Source of the DNA: an uncultured beta proteobacterium
Lineage (GTDB): Bacteria > Pseudomonadota > Gammaproteobacteria > Burkholderiales > Burkholderiaceae_C
Length of the DNA stretch: 8,624 nucleotides
Assembly (NCBI GenBank): GCA_903944555.1
Contig: CAJASG010000206.1
Coordinates: forward strand, 1-8,624
Direction: 5' to 3'
The notes under the pieces are model-generated. The model saw only the letters and a program-made list of their open reading frames with translations, searched no databases and was not told where the DNA came from. A program made the translations under genes and the position numbers. Shown piece by piece: positions 1-6,645 of this stretch (positions are counted from its first letter, which is position 1; every line of letters begins with the position of its first letter).

Positions 1-1
1 G

Positions 2-553
2 CTCACCATCGTGGGTCAGGAATACACCACCGACAAAGCCACGGACTTCTCCGCCATCCTCACCAGCATCAAGGCCAAAAAACCCGAAGCTGTTTTCTTC
101 GGTGGCTACGCGCCCCAGGCCGCTCCCATGGCTCGCCAGATGAAGCAACTGGCCGTGAACGCCAAGCTGCTGGGCGGGGATACTTTGTGCAGCCCTGAAA
201 TGGGCAAGCTCGGCGGTGACGTGTTGAACGACGTGGTCTTTTGTGCGCAGGGCGGCGCCATGCTGGATAAAACCAGCGAAGGTCCTGCGTTCAAAGCCCG
301 CTTCAAAAAGCGGTTCAACCTGGATGCTGACGTCTACGCGGCGTCCTTTTACGATCAAACCATGCTGATTGGCCTGTCCATGGCTAAAGTCGGCTCCGTT
401 GACCCGGTGAAGGTGGCTGCGCAGATCCGCACTGGCAGCTACAAAGGCGTGGCCGGCACCTACGCCTATGACGACAAGGGCACTATGAAGCAAGCCCCCA
501 TCACGGTGTATACCTTCAAAAACGCCCAGATCACGCCGCTGGCCAGCTACTGA
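2..553 (+). CDS. Branched-chain amino acid-type ABC transporter substrate-binding protein (C-terminal part)
   Basis: The gene is cut by the left window edge; 183 codons remain, open from base 2 and ending at TGA 551-553. The reading has the C-terminal lobe character of periplasmic binding proteins of the LivJ/LivK type (Peripla_BP_6 fold): a segment DFSAILTSIKAKKPEAVFFGGY followed by an interdomain-type stretch (ARQMKQLAVNAKLLGGD) and a closing region with YDQTMLIGLSMAKVGSVDP. Family members sit in the periplasm and deliver leucine-like amino acids, or related carboxylates and amides, to a LivHMGF-type permease. The signal peptide and ligand-specific residues lie outside the window, so the substrate cannot be assigned. 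The last 7 bases overlap the 3' end of a convergent minus-strand gene. No U-tract terminator is visible after the stop. Confidence 0.9.
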   Translation, partial: LTIVGQEYTTDKATDFSAILTSIKAKKPEAVFFGGYAPQAAPMARQMKQLAVNAKLLGGDTLCSPEMGKLGGDVLNDVVFCAQGGAMLDKTSEGPAFKARFKKRFNLDADVYAASFYDQTMLIGLSMAKVGSVDPVKVAAQIRTGSYKGVAGTYAYDDKGTMKQAPITVYTFKNAQITPLASY

Positions 554-837
554 TCGGTGAAATGGGATGGGGCGCGACCTTTGCGGCGCGCTCCATCGAA
601 GCCATAGAAGAACCGCCACTCTGCAATCACAAAGGCGAGCGGGTACGCCCCAAAATAGAGGGAAACCCGCACGATCTCTGAAAAGTCTTGTGGCTGGGTC
701 ACAAGGCACCAAACCACCGCGCTGCACAGCGCCACGGTATAGCGCAACAGTGCGAGGTAGGCCACCAATGCCAGCAGGGCGGAGACGACGGACGCAGTGG
801 CCTCAATTCCACAGGCGGTACAGCCAAAAACCCTCAT
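547..837 (-). CDS. Small hydrophobic membrane protein, possibly frameshifted near its start
   Basis: A 96-codon frame from ATG 837 to TAG 547-549. The middle is strongly hydrophobic (IEATASVVSALLALVAYLAL, then TVALCSAVVWCLV), with a second apolar stretch (VSLYFGAYPLAFVIAEW), so two or three membrane segments are likely, followed by a basic tail. I do not recognise the family. The start is doubtful: GGGAGG abuts this ATG with no spacer. An ATG at 859 in another frame reads MKRAVREDEGFWLYRLWN and stops at 803-805, exactly where the hydrophobic frame continues as GIEATASV. One 5-base unit (TGGAA) restored near 805-809 would join the two. The gene lies 26 bp downstream of the zinc-ribbon gene and probably shares its transcript. 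Real coding is likely because the membrane pattern is coherent; the N-terminus as given may be an artefact. Confidence 0.6.
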   Translation of the reverse strand: MRVFGCTACGIEATASVVSALLALVAYLALLRYTVALCSAVVWCLVTQPQDFSEIVRVSLYFGAYPLAFVIAEWRFFYGFDGARRKGRAPSHFTDQ

Positions 838-863
838 CCTCCCGAACCGCTCGCTTCATCTCC

Positions 864-1115
864 CTAGCGGCCGATCACGGACCAACCCGCGTGGCGGTTG
901 ACCTTGTTGTTCTCGTACTCCCATGTCGTGCCACAGCGCTCGCAGCAGTACTTGGTGATGACGACCTGGCCGTGTTTGTGTGATTCGGTGCGGTGGGTGC
1001 CCTGGATCAGTTCGGGGTGACCACGGGCGCGGCGCCAGTTGCGCTGGATGCCGGCGCACGAATCGCACAGCTTCATCGGATTCAAATCATTGGGTGGCGT
1101 CGCGTCTTGGGTCAT
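864..1115 (-). CDS. Small zinc-ribbon-like protein
   Basis: An 83-residue protein starting at ATG 1115. It carries two Cys pairs, C17-x2-C20 (CDSC) and C58-x2-C61 (CERC, with C57 adjacent), plus His33, 41, 46 and 48 in the linker. This is the spacing of a four-Cys zinc ribbon. The C-terminal part (CCERCGTTWEYENNK) resembles a zinc-finger knuckle followed by a beta strand. No enzymatic motif is visible and I cannot name a specific family; nucleic-acid or protein binding is the usual role of such folds, but that is inference. The leader GAGAAACACC before ATG gives only a weak ribosome site, and Met14 (just before the first Cys pair) is an alternative start. It follows the nitroreductase by 66 bp and precedes the membrane-protein gene by 26 bp, all on one strand. 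Confidence 0.65.
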   Translation of the reverse strand: MTQDATPPNDLNPMKLCDSCAGIQRNWRRARGHPELIQGTHRTESHKHGQVVITKYCCERCGTTWEYENNKVNRHAGWSVIGR

Positions 1116-1181
1116 GGTGTTTCTCTGAAAGGCTCAATTGTCGCCGCACACCCTGGCCTGAGGCAGTGACGCCCCCTGCCA

Positions 1182-1856
1182 TCAAACTTCCGTGATGAAT
1201 TGTTCGCGTGGACGGCGCACCTTGGTCAGGTTCACCAGCCAGTCCTTGTCGGTCTCACGGTAGCCCAACGGCAAAATTGCGACGCTACGCAGCCCGCGCG
1301 CGCTCAGGTTCAGGATCTCGTCCAGCGCTTTCGGATCGAAGCCTTCCATGGGGGTGCAATCCACTTCTTCAAAGGCGGCGGCCATCATCGCTGCAGACAG
1401 GCCGATGTAGGCTTGACGCGCTGCGTGCTGGTGGTTCACCTCGGCACCGCGCTGTGGGTACATGCCCAGCAGCATGTTGCGGTAGTTCTCCCAGCCCTCG
1501 TTTTTCGTGCCGCGCACGGTGTTGGTCAGGTCGAACATCATGTTGATGCGTTCCACCGTGTAGTCGTCCCAGGCCGCAAACACCAGCAGGTGCGAGCCAT
1601 CCGTGATCTGCCCTTGGTTCCAGGCGATGGGCTTGATGCGCTCGCGCACTTCCTTGCTGGTCACCACAATGATCTCGTAGGGTTGCAGCCCGCTGGACGT
1701 GGGCGCCAGGCGCGCAGCCTCCAGGATGCGCTCCACCTTGTTTTGAGGCACCACTTTGGCGGGGTCCAGTTTCTTGGCGGCGTAGCGCCACTGCAGGCGC
1801 TCAATCAGGGCGTCAGATTGCATTTCCTGGACATCGGATGTGGAAGATTGGGTCAT
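1182..1856 (-). CDS. NAD(P)H-dependent nitroreductase-family oxidoreductase (NfsB-like)
   Basis: A 224-residue FMN-dependent flavoenzyme of the nitroreductase family, resembling E. coli NfsB (217 aa) along its length. N-terminal R24-Y-A-A-K28 and the loop P52-TSSGLQP-59 match the FMN-phosphate and FMN-ring binding regions. Later motifs are MEGFDPKALDEIL (cf. the IEGFD motif of NfsB), ILPLGYRETDKDW, and the C-terminal ITEV, also seen in NfsB. Such cytosolic homodimers reduce quinones, nitroaromatics or flavins with NAD(P)H; the natural substrate here is unknown. Start: ATG 1856, preceded by AAGGAA with 7-nt spacing, a good ribosome site. Met12 is a possible alternative. It is transcribed divergently from the LysR gene, which suggests direct control by that regulator. 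Two small genes follow on the same strand. Confidence 0.93.
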   Translation of the reverse strand: MTQSSTSDVQEMQSDALIERLQWRYAAKKLDPAKVVPQNKVERILEAARLAPTSSGLQPYEIIVVTSKEVRERIKPIAWNQGQITDGSHLLVFAAWDDYTVERINMMFDLTNTVRGTKNEGWENYRNMLLGMYPQRGAEVNHQHAARQAYIGLSAAMMAAAFEEVDCTPMEGFDPKALDEILNLSARGLRSVAILPLGYRETDKDWLVNLTKVRRPREQFITEV

Positions 1857-1915
1857 GTAAAGGTTCCTTGGGTTGCTGCGGAGATCGCGCTGGTATCAAA
1901 TGTAGGGGCAATGGC

Positions 1916-1930
1916 GTTGCTTGAGAAGCC
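1916..1930. promoter_or_regulatory. Distal imperfect copy of LysR-box palindrome
   Basis: GTTGCTT-GAG-AAGCC repeats the left arm and most of the right arm of the perfect palindrome at 1949-1965. The two starts are 33 bp apart, close to three helical turns, so both would face the same side of the DNA. LysR-type regulators typically bind one strong recognition site and one weaker activation site in a divergent intergenic region. This weaker copy lies on the nitroreductase side (60 bp upstream of its ATG), where an activation site for that gene would be expected. Confidence 0.5.
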
Positions 1931-1948
1931 CTAATAAAGCACAATTGA

Positions 1949-1965
1949 GTTGCTTTTGAAGCAAC
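1949..1965. promoter_or_regulatory. Perfect palindrome, candidate LysR-family operator
   Basis: GTTGCTT-TTG-AAGCAAC is a perfect inverted repeat with 7-bp arms and a 3-bp centre. It fits the general LysR-type pattern of a short dyad, and lies 15 bp upstream of the lysR ATG inside the 124-bp divergent intergenic region. Binding here could autorepress lysR and, with the second copy at 1916-1930, regulate the nitroreductase. The operator role is inferred from position and symmetry. Confidence 0.6.
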
Positions 1966-1980
1966 AATAACCTCGCAACC

Positions 1981-2880
1981 ATGCTCAACCCCCAACTCCT
2001 CACCACCTTCTCGGCCATCGTCAGCGCAGGCAGTATCAGTGCTGCCGCAACCCGGCTGGGCTGCGGCAAGTCGGTCCTCTCGCGCCAGTTGGCCCGGCTG
2101 GAGGCTGATCTGGGTGCGCGCCTCATCCAACGCACGACGCGAAAGCTGACGCTGACCGAAGTGGGCAAGGTGGTGTTGCTCGAAGCCCAGCAGATTGACC
2201 GCGCGTTGAGCAACGTGGCGCAGATCTCCGGCCAGTTCCAGCAAGAGGTGCGCGGTCCGTTGCGGGTGGCGTGCCCGCGCCCACTGGGGCAGCGCCACCT
2301 GGTGCCCCTGATCACCGAGTTCACACGCCTGCACCCCTTGGTGGAGGTGACGCTGCTGGTGGAAGACCGGATGAGTGACCTGATTGCCGAACAAATCGAT
2401 GTAGCCATCCGCGTAGCGCACCTCGAAGACTCCACGCTGGTGGCGCGTAAGCTGGCGGACAACCCGCGCGTGCTCGTGGCCGCACCCGCTTACCTGGCGC
2501 GCGCTGGCGTGCTCACGGTACCCGAGGACCTGGTGCACCACGAATGCCTGCTGTGGACGCGTGAAAACCGCGTGTATGACGAATGGCCCTTTTCATTGGA
2601 CGGCACCACCACGCTGGTGCGGGTTCAAGGGCGTATCCGCATCAACGATGGCATGGCGTTGGTGGCTACAGCTTGCAGCGGTGCCGGTGTCACTTTGCTG
2701 GACCGACTTTTGGTGGAGCCTGAGTTGGCCAGTGGCGAATTGGTTGAGCTGCTCCCGGCTTACCACCTTCCGGCCGGGCCGCCCCTGTATGCGGTCTACC
2801 CCGCGCGCCAATGGCTGGCACTGAACACGGCCACGTTTGTGGAGTTTTTGTTGTCGCGGCGTTTTGCGCAACGACTTTGA
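1981..2880 (+). CDS. LysR-family transcriptional regulator
   Basis: A 299-residue protein, the usual LysR length. The N-terminal winged helix-turn-helix covers about residues 3-62: LLTTFSAIVSAGSISAAATRL, then SVLSRQLARLEADLGARLIQ and RTTRKLTLTEVGK, the standard recognition-helix and wing pattern. The rest (from about 90, GPLRVACPRPLGQRHLVPLI) is the two-lobed periplasmic-binding-like effector domain, with the family-typical sequence IDVAIRVAHLEDSTLVARKL. The ATG at 1981 has no good Shine-Dalgarno sequence. It is divergent from the nitroreductase and preceded by a palindromic candidate operator. The CrgA/AaeR-like subgroup, in which regulators often sit beside an oxidoreductase they control, is a plausible placement; the effector is unknown. 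Its TGA lies 3 bp from the convergent methyltransferase stop, with no terminator between. Confidence 0.95.
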   Translation: MLNPQLLTTFSAIVSAGSISAAATRLGCGKSVLSRQLARLEADLGARLIQRTTRKLTLTEVGKVVLLEAQQIDRALSNVAQISGQFQQEVRGPLRVACPRPLGQRHLVPLITEFTRLHPLVEVTLLVEDRMSDLIAEQIDVAIRVAHLEDSTLVARKLADNPRVLVAAPAYLARAGVLTVPEDLVHHECLLWTRENRVYDEWPFSLDGTTTLVRVQGRIRINDGMALVATACSGAGVTLLDRLLVEPELASGELVELLPAYHLPAGPPLYAVYPARQWLALNTATFVEFLLSRRFAQRL

Positions 2881-2883
2881 TGC

Positions 2884-3501
2884 TTAACGGGCGTCCACGC
2901 CCTCCAATGCGAACACCGGCAGCTCGGCCCGGCGGCTCAGCCAGACGCCACCGCCGAGCTCGGTGAAGCCCTCCGCCAGACCGGTGCGGTACAGCTTTGC
3001 CGGGTGCTGGAACATGCGCGGGTCGGTGATGGTTTCGTCCACGATGTCTTGTTCCCAATCCTCGCGGGTGATGGCCTCCACATACAACGCGCCCTGGCTG
3101 AGTTGGCCCAGGTTGCGCATGGCAATCTTGGCATCGACGGCGCTCAGGTAGGGCAACACGCCCTGGCAGATCACCAGGTCAAACTTGTCTTTTGGGGGCT
3201 TGGCACGGTAGTCCAGCACCGAGCCGCGCTCCCAGCCAAACCGTCCGCACAGGTACTCGCTGTACTCCACGCCGTGGTAGCTGGCGTGCGGGAAATGCTT
3301 GGCAACTACTTCGCGCCACAGTCCGATACCGCAGCCCACGTCCAGCACACGGCGCACCGGCACCCGCAGGTACTGCAGGTAGCTGCACACAAAGGTGCCG
3401 AGTCGCTCAACGTGCTCCGGGTCGACCACGCTGGTTTTCTTATTGAAATAGAAGCGCTGGTAGTACGCCTCGTCAAACACGCTTTCACTTGCAGACTTCA
3501 C
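2884..3501 (-). CDS. Class I SAM-dependent methyltransferase
   Basis: A 205-residue Rossmann-fold methyltransferase. Motif I is clear at residues 52-60 (VLDVGCGIG, followed by LW), an acidic residue follows strand 2 (YHGVEYSEYL), and the motif IV-like region FDLVICQGVLPYL precedes the C-terminal half. The N-terminal DEAYYQRFYFNKKTSV resembles the lead-in of several small methyltransferases. The substrate cannot be told from sequence. The start is GTG 3499-3501, supported by AGGGG 7 nt upstream. The gene is 25 bp downstream of the DTW-domain gene and very likely co-transcribed with it and osmC. The pairing with a tRNA-modifying enzyme makes an RNA substrate conceivable, but that is guilt by association only. 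Confidence 0.88.
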   Translation of the reverse strand: MKSASESVFDEAYYQRFYFNKKTSVVDPEHVERLGTFVCSYLQYLRVPVRRVLDVGCGIGLWREVVAKHFPHASYHGVEYSEYLCGRFGWERGSVLDYRAKPPKDKFDLVICQGVLPYLSAVDAKIAMRNLGQLSQGALYVEAITREDWEQDIVDETITDPRMFQHPAKLYRTGLAEGFTELGGGVWLSRRAELPVFALEGVDAR

Positions 3502-3526
3502 TCGTTATCCCCTAAAAGCACGCGGT

Positions 3527-4288
3527 TCACACGCATGGGTCAAGTATCGCCGCTGGCCCAGCGAAAGCACGTAAGCGCAGGTGCGCGGCGTCCTCCAGGT
3601 CCACCGGGCGCTGTTGCTTGGCATTGAGGTAGTGGGTGCTGAACACCTCCAGATAAGCCTCCAGCGCCAGTGCAGCCTGCGGCTCCCCCGCCAGTTCCAT
3701 GCACAGGGCGGCCACCTCTGATGTGCAAAAGTGGTCGTCGCGGTTGGAGCGGCGCAGCCGGTAGTTGGAAATCTGCTCGGGCTGCAGGCTGAGCACCGGG
3801 AGGTGGTCCAGGTAGGGGCTTTTGCGAAACATCTTGCGCGCCTCGGCCCAGGTGCCGTCCAGCAGCACAAAGAGCGGGCGCTTGCGTGGCTGGAATGTCT
3901 GCTCAGTGGCCACCTGCACCTGCGTGACCACGCGCTCGGCCGCCACAAACTCGCCCGGAAAAACCACATAGGGCTGCCACTGCGGGTCGGCCAGCAAGGC
4001 CAGCAGCGCGGGGTCGGTCTCGGTGCGCGCCCAGCCAAAGGCAAAGGTGTCGGGCACCACATCGGCAATCAGCCAGCCGGTGTTGCTGGGTTTCAGCGGC
4101 TCAATGTCGGCCATCAGCAAACACACGGCCGCGTGCGTGGGCACGCAGGGGCGCAAGGTACACAGGCAGTGGCTTGGTACCAGGCGGCAACCCGGGCAGC
4201 GCTCCCCGCGTGGGCCGCCCCGGGCCAGAAAAGGTTTGGAGGCACGCGCCAGCCGTGCGCTGCGCAGGCGCGCTACCGCATGGCTCAC
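3527..4288 (-). CDS. DTW-domain protein, putative tRNA-uridine aminocarboxypropyltransferase
   Basis: A 253-residue protein if it starts at GTG 4286-4288, which overlaps the osmC stop in a GTGA arrangement. A longer in-frame extension to 4354 would lie inside osmC and is unlikely. An N-terminal Cys cluster C31-x2-C34-x6-C41-x-C43 (CPGCRLVPSHCLC) is typical of the family. It is followed by ADIEPLKPSNTGWLIADV, a VVFPGE segment and the signature D144-G-T-W147 (LLDGTWAEARKM), then SNYRLRR. DTW proteins such as E. coli TapT (YfiP) transfer the 3-amino-3-carboxypropyl group of SAM to uridine 47 of tRNA (acp3U). The members and motifs are established knowledge; activity here is by homology. It is the second gene of an apparent osmC-DTW-methyltransferase operon. 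Confidence 0.88.
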   Translation of the reverse strand: MSHAVARLRSARLARASKPFLARGGPRGERCPGCRLVPSHCLCTLRPCVPTHAAVCLLMADIEPLKPSNTGWLIADVVPDTFAFGWARTETDPALLALLADPQWQPYVVFPGEFVAAERVVTQVQVATEQTFQPRKRPLFVLLDGTWAEARKMFRKSPYLDHLPVLSLQPEQISNYRLRRSNRDDHFCTSEVAALCMELAGEPQAALALEAYLEVFSTHYLNAKQQRPVDLEDAAHLRLRAFAGPAAILDPCV

Positions 4289-4692
4289 ACTGCGCGTTCC
4301 ACGCGGGTGGTGATCTCGGTTGTCACGGTGGTCATCAACTTGTGCACCGGGCACTTCTCGGCCACCGCTGCCAGTTGCGCAAACTCCGCATCACTGAACG
4401 CCCCGCTGATCACCAGCTTGGTCGCAATGCGGTACACCCCGGCGCGCTCCTGGCTGCTGTCGCTGGTGATTTCGGTGCGAATGTCGTCCACCGCGATGCC
4501 CTTTTTCTTGGCAAACCACATCACGGTCAAGGCCTTGCAGGCGCCCACGGCCGCGTCGTACAAATCGTGCGGGCTGGGCCCCTCGTCCGCGCCGCCTTCT
4601 GCGACCGACACATCGGTGTCCAGCGCGTGGGTGCGGATGTGGATGGTTTGGGCCAATGCGGTGTCGGGTTTGCGTTGAATGTGGATCGACAT
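4285..4692 (-). CDS. OsmC-family protein (putative thiol peroxidase)
   Basis: A 135-residue protein of the OsmC/Ohr fold. The two cysteines expected for the peroxidatic and resolving positions are present: C52 in AVGACKALTVMWFAKKKG and C114 in AEKCPVHKLM. Members reduce organic hydroperoxides with dithiols; the YhfA-like branch shares the C-terminal CPVHK motif, and this protein probably belongs there, so peroxidase activity is likely but the best substrate is unknown. Start ATG 4692; only a weak purine stretch (GAAAG) precedes it. TGA 4285-4287 overlaps the GTG of the DTW gene, implying translational coupling. It lies 65 bp downstream of the diguanylate cyclase stop, across GC-rich hairpins. 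Confidence 0.92.
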   Translation of the reverse strand: MSIHIQRKPDTALAQTIHIRTHALDTDVSVAEGGADEGPSPHDLYDAAVGACKALTVMWFAKKKGIAVDDIRTEITSDSSQERAGVYRIATKLVISGAFSDAEFAQLAAVAEKCPVHKLMTTVTTEITTRVERAV

Positions 4693-4733
4693 AGTCGCTT
4701 TCAGGGTGATTGGCTGTCAGTGTAAGCCGTGCT

Positions 4734-4768
4734 GCCGGGACCTGGCCCGGCGGCGGATCAACCCGCCG
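4734..4768 (-). terminator. Overlapping GC-rich hairpins, possible weak terminator or attenuator
   Basis: Two stems share base 4751: GCCGGG (4734-4739) pairs with CCCGGC (4746-4751), and CGGCGG (4751-4756) pairs with CCGCCG (4763-4768). They span the last codons and stop of the diguanylate cyclase frame and precede osmC. On the minus strand no U-tract follows, so this is not a canonical intrinsic terminator; partial termination or mRNA end protection is possible. Confidence 0.3.
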
Positions 4769-5941
4769 TTGCGAAGTGCGGCACAGAAATAGGGTGGCCC
4801 GAGGGCGGCGCCTCTTCCACCCGGTTGCGCCCCAACTCCTTGGCCCGGTACACGCCTGCGTCTGCCCGGGCAATCAGGTCGCGCAGGGAGTCCGATTGGG
4901 TGTGCTCGAAGGTGGCCAGGCCAATACTCACCTCGCAGCGGGGCAAATCGGGGTTGGTGCTCAGGCTATTGCGAATCCGCTCGGCCACCATCCGCGCCTC
5001 TTCCAGGTCGGTGTCTGGCAAAAGGGCTACGAACTCCTCACCGCCGTAACGCCCCAGTATGGAAGGGCGGCGAAGGATGCCGTGGGTGCGTTGGACAAAA
5101 TCGCTCAAAACCCGATCACCCATTTGGTGACCATATTGGTCGTTAATCTCTTTGAAATGGTCCAGGTCCAGCATCAGGGCCGACAGCTTGGTGCCCAGGC
5201 GCACACTGCGCGCCACTTCGTTTTCACCCAGCTCATACAGCGCACGGCGGGTAAGTGCCCCCGTCAGACTGTCGTTGCTGGCCAAAAGCTCCAGCTCCTG
5301 GCTGATGCCAACAGAATTCCGCCAATCGCCAGCAGAAGCTGACCGAAACTGAAGCTTGCAAGGTAGAGCGCTTGCATGGGTGATGGCGTAAACATGCTGG
5401 GCCCTGGTGGGATGAGAAGGGCGACCACTACGCGCGCTGCCATGACGGCTGCCAGCAGCACCAGCACAATCATCACGAAACGGGCCGCAAATGTGCGCGC
5501 ACCGTGCTTCCAGATCACCCACACATGGAGCGAGAGCATTGCGGTCAAGGTGATGCAGACAAACAGCACCCGGTAAAGGTAGTAGTCCAACCTGCTACTC
5601 AACACCACCATCACGGGAACAGCCAGACCCAGTAAGGCCGCAAAAAACCACTGCGGTAGCGGCTTGCCGTAGTGCCTGCAGCTTCCCGACAGCAGAAACC
5701 CGGCCGACAAAATCAATAAAACATTGGAAGCCCCCATTGTCAAAATGGGGTGCAAAGTGCCCTGCAGGCCAAACAATATCGTGGAAAAAAAAGCGAGCAA
5801 CTGGCCGTGCGCCCACTGGTCCAAACCCTGGATCGATTTGGGGTAGGTGCGCGACTGGGCGTACAAGACCAGAGCCATGAGGCACGCCATCACGCCGTTG
5901 ATCAGGACGAAAACACGTAAATCGATAGCAGAAAAAGACAC
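4758..5941 (-). pseudogene. Membrane-anchored GGDEF diguanylate cyclase, interrupted by a frameshift
   Basis: Two adjoining frames together make one typical protein of about 394 residues. The first (GTG 5939-5941, preceded by GGGGGGAA at good spacing, open to 5264) encodes about 210 residues with six or seven hydrophobic helices. The second carries a GGDEF domain with NDSLTGALTRRAL, LDLDHFKEINDQYGHQMGD and the active-site motif RYGGEEF (5031-5051), ending at TGA 4758-4760. The protein-like character switches frame near 5300-5308, between LLLAIGGILLAS and QELELLASND; a one-base loss, or an equivalent change, would explain it. GGDEF enzymes make cyclic di-GMP from two GTP at the inner membrane. 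The usual inhibitory-site RxxD before GGEEF reads RxxS here. It is either a decaying gene, a sequencing or assembly error, or, less likely, recoded. The neighbours flanking it are intact. Confidence 0.85.
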
Positions 5942-6012
5942 CGCTGGATTCCCCCCTACCTTTTTTTGGATGATAGTGGGTTGCTGCGTGTCTGTGTCGA
6001 TTGAATTGAACC

Positions 6013-6393
6013 TTATTTGGCGGGTCGGTGCAGCGCGCAGATTTTGTTGCCGTCGGGGTCGCGCACATACGCCAGGTAGAGCTTGCCAGCCGGGCCTTCG
6101 CGAAGGCCCGGTGGCTCTTCGCAGGTGGTGCCGCCGTTGGCAACGCCAGCAGCATGGAAGGCATCGGCTTGTTCGGGCGACTGCATGGTGAACCCGAGGG
6201 TGCTGCCATTGCCGTGCGTGGCCGGCTCGCCATTGATGGGCGTCGTGATGCCGAAGGTACCCGTGGGGCTGCGGTAGAAATAGCGGTTCTTGTTCGCAAC
6301 GCCGGGGGCAATACCCAAAGTGCCAAGCAGCGCGTCATAAAACTTTCTGGAAACCTCAAGGTCATTCACACCGACCATTACATGACTGAACAT
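6013..6393 (-). CDS. VOC-family (glyoxalase-fold) protein
   Basis: A 126-residue single-chain VOC protein. The N-terminal MFSHVMVGVNDLEVSRKFYDALLG is the classic first beta-alpha module with His4 as a potential metal ligand. The second module ends in LYLAYVRDPDGNKICALHR, with the DPDGN turn typical of the fold. The usual Glu metal ligand after DPDGN is not in its standard place (Cys-Ala instead), so a glyoxalase I reaction should not be assumed; related proteins are annotated only as bleomycin-resistance/dioxygenase-like. The start ATG 6393 has GGAG 8 nt upstream. The gene precedes the diguanylate cyclase by 71 bp on the same strand and is divergent from the Bro-N/MepB unit. Confidence 0.9.
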   Translation of the reverse strand: MFSHVMVGVNDLEVSRKFYDALLGTLGIAPGVANKNRYFYRSPTGTFGITTPINGEPATHGNGSTLGFTMQSPEQADAFHAAGVANGGTTCEEPPGLREGPAGKLYLAYVRDPDGNKICALHRPAK

Positions 6394-6502
6394 AGTTATC
6401 TCCGTTGGGGCCCGTTAGTGGGCGAAGTGGGAGCAGACATGTTACACACCAATCTACGCAGGCCGCTTGGCGGGGTGATTTTTCGGGTTGGATTTTTTCA
6501 TG

Positions 6503-6549
6503 AAATGAGCCTCTAGGCCCCGTGGAATATGCGCGAGCAGCTATCAAAA
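6503..6549 (+). repeat. 47-bp direct repeat, copy 1
   Basis: This copy matches 7517-7563 at 42 of 47 positions in the same orientation. The most conserved parts are CCCCGTGGAATATGCGC and AGCAGCTATCAAAA. It sits between the VOC gene promoter region and the LexA box of the Bro-N gene. From memory, similar sequences are scattered between genes in Comamonadaceae genomes; a genome-wide count would be needed to confirm. Its left edge overlaps a short palindrome, TTTCATGAAA, at 6496-6505. Confidence 0.85.
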
Positions 6550-6586
6550 GCAGAGCGAATTTGGTTCTTGGCGGCGGTTTTGGATA

Positions 6587-6602
6587 CTGTGCAAAAATAC
6601 AG
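6587..6602 (+). promoter_or_regulatory. LexA (SOS) box
   Basis: CTGT-GCAAAAAT-ACAG fits the LexA consensus CTGT-N8-ACAG exactly; the flanks TA...TG extend the match to 18 of the 20-base symmetrical form seen in E. coli recA. It lies 54 bp upstream of the Bro-N ATG. Weak promoter elements around it (TTGGAT 6580-6585 with TGTAGA 6603-6608, 17-bp spacer) would place the box between -35 and -10, a common repressing position. Control by LexA is therefore likely for the Bro-N and MepB genes. Confidence 0.8.
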
Positions 6603-6645
6603 TGTAGAGTAAAGAATCAATTGCGTTGCACGGTTGCTGTCGCAC

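Noticed and set aside
571..591. GC hairpin GCGCG/CGCGC as terminator after the binding-protein gene
   Set aside because: Short stem, 10-base loop and no T-run; it lies inside the coding sequence of the convergent gene.
1162..1180. GGCAG/CTGCC hairpin between nitroreductase and zinc-ribbon genes as terminator
   Set aside because: Only a 5-bp stem with a 9-base loop and no U-tract on the minus strand.
1200..1934. Long plus-strand open frame opposite the nitroreductase
   Set aside because: It is a shadow of the well-supported nitroreductase on the other strand; its composition (many His, Gln, Val) is typical of antisense frames in GC-rich genes.
1813..2541. Long minus-strand open frame opposite lysR
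   Set aside because: The plus-strand LysR reading has clear domain motifs; this frame has none.
3731..4678. 315-codon plus-strand frame across the DTW and osmC genes
   Set aside because: It spans two genes and their junction on the opposite strand and shows no recognisable motif; GC-rich shadow.
6362..6547. Short minus-strand frame upstream of the VOC gene
   Set aside because: It covers repeat copy 1 and the VOC leader, lacks a ribosome site and family signal, and overlaps the VOC start.
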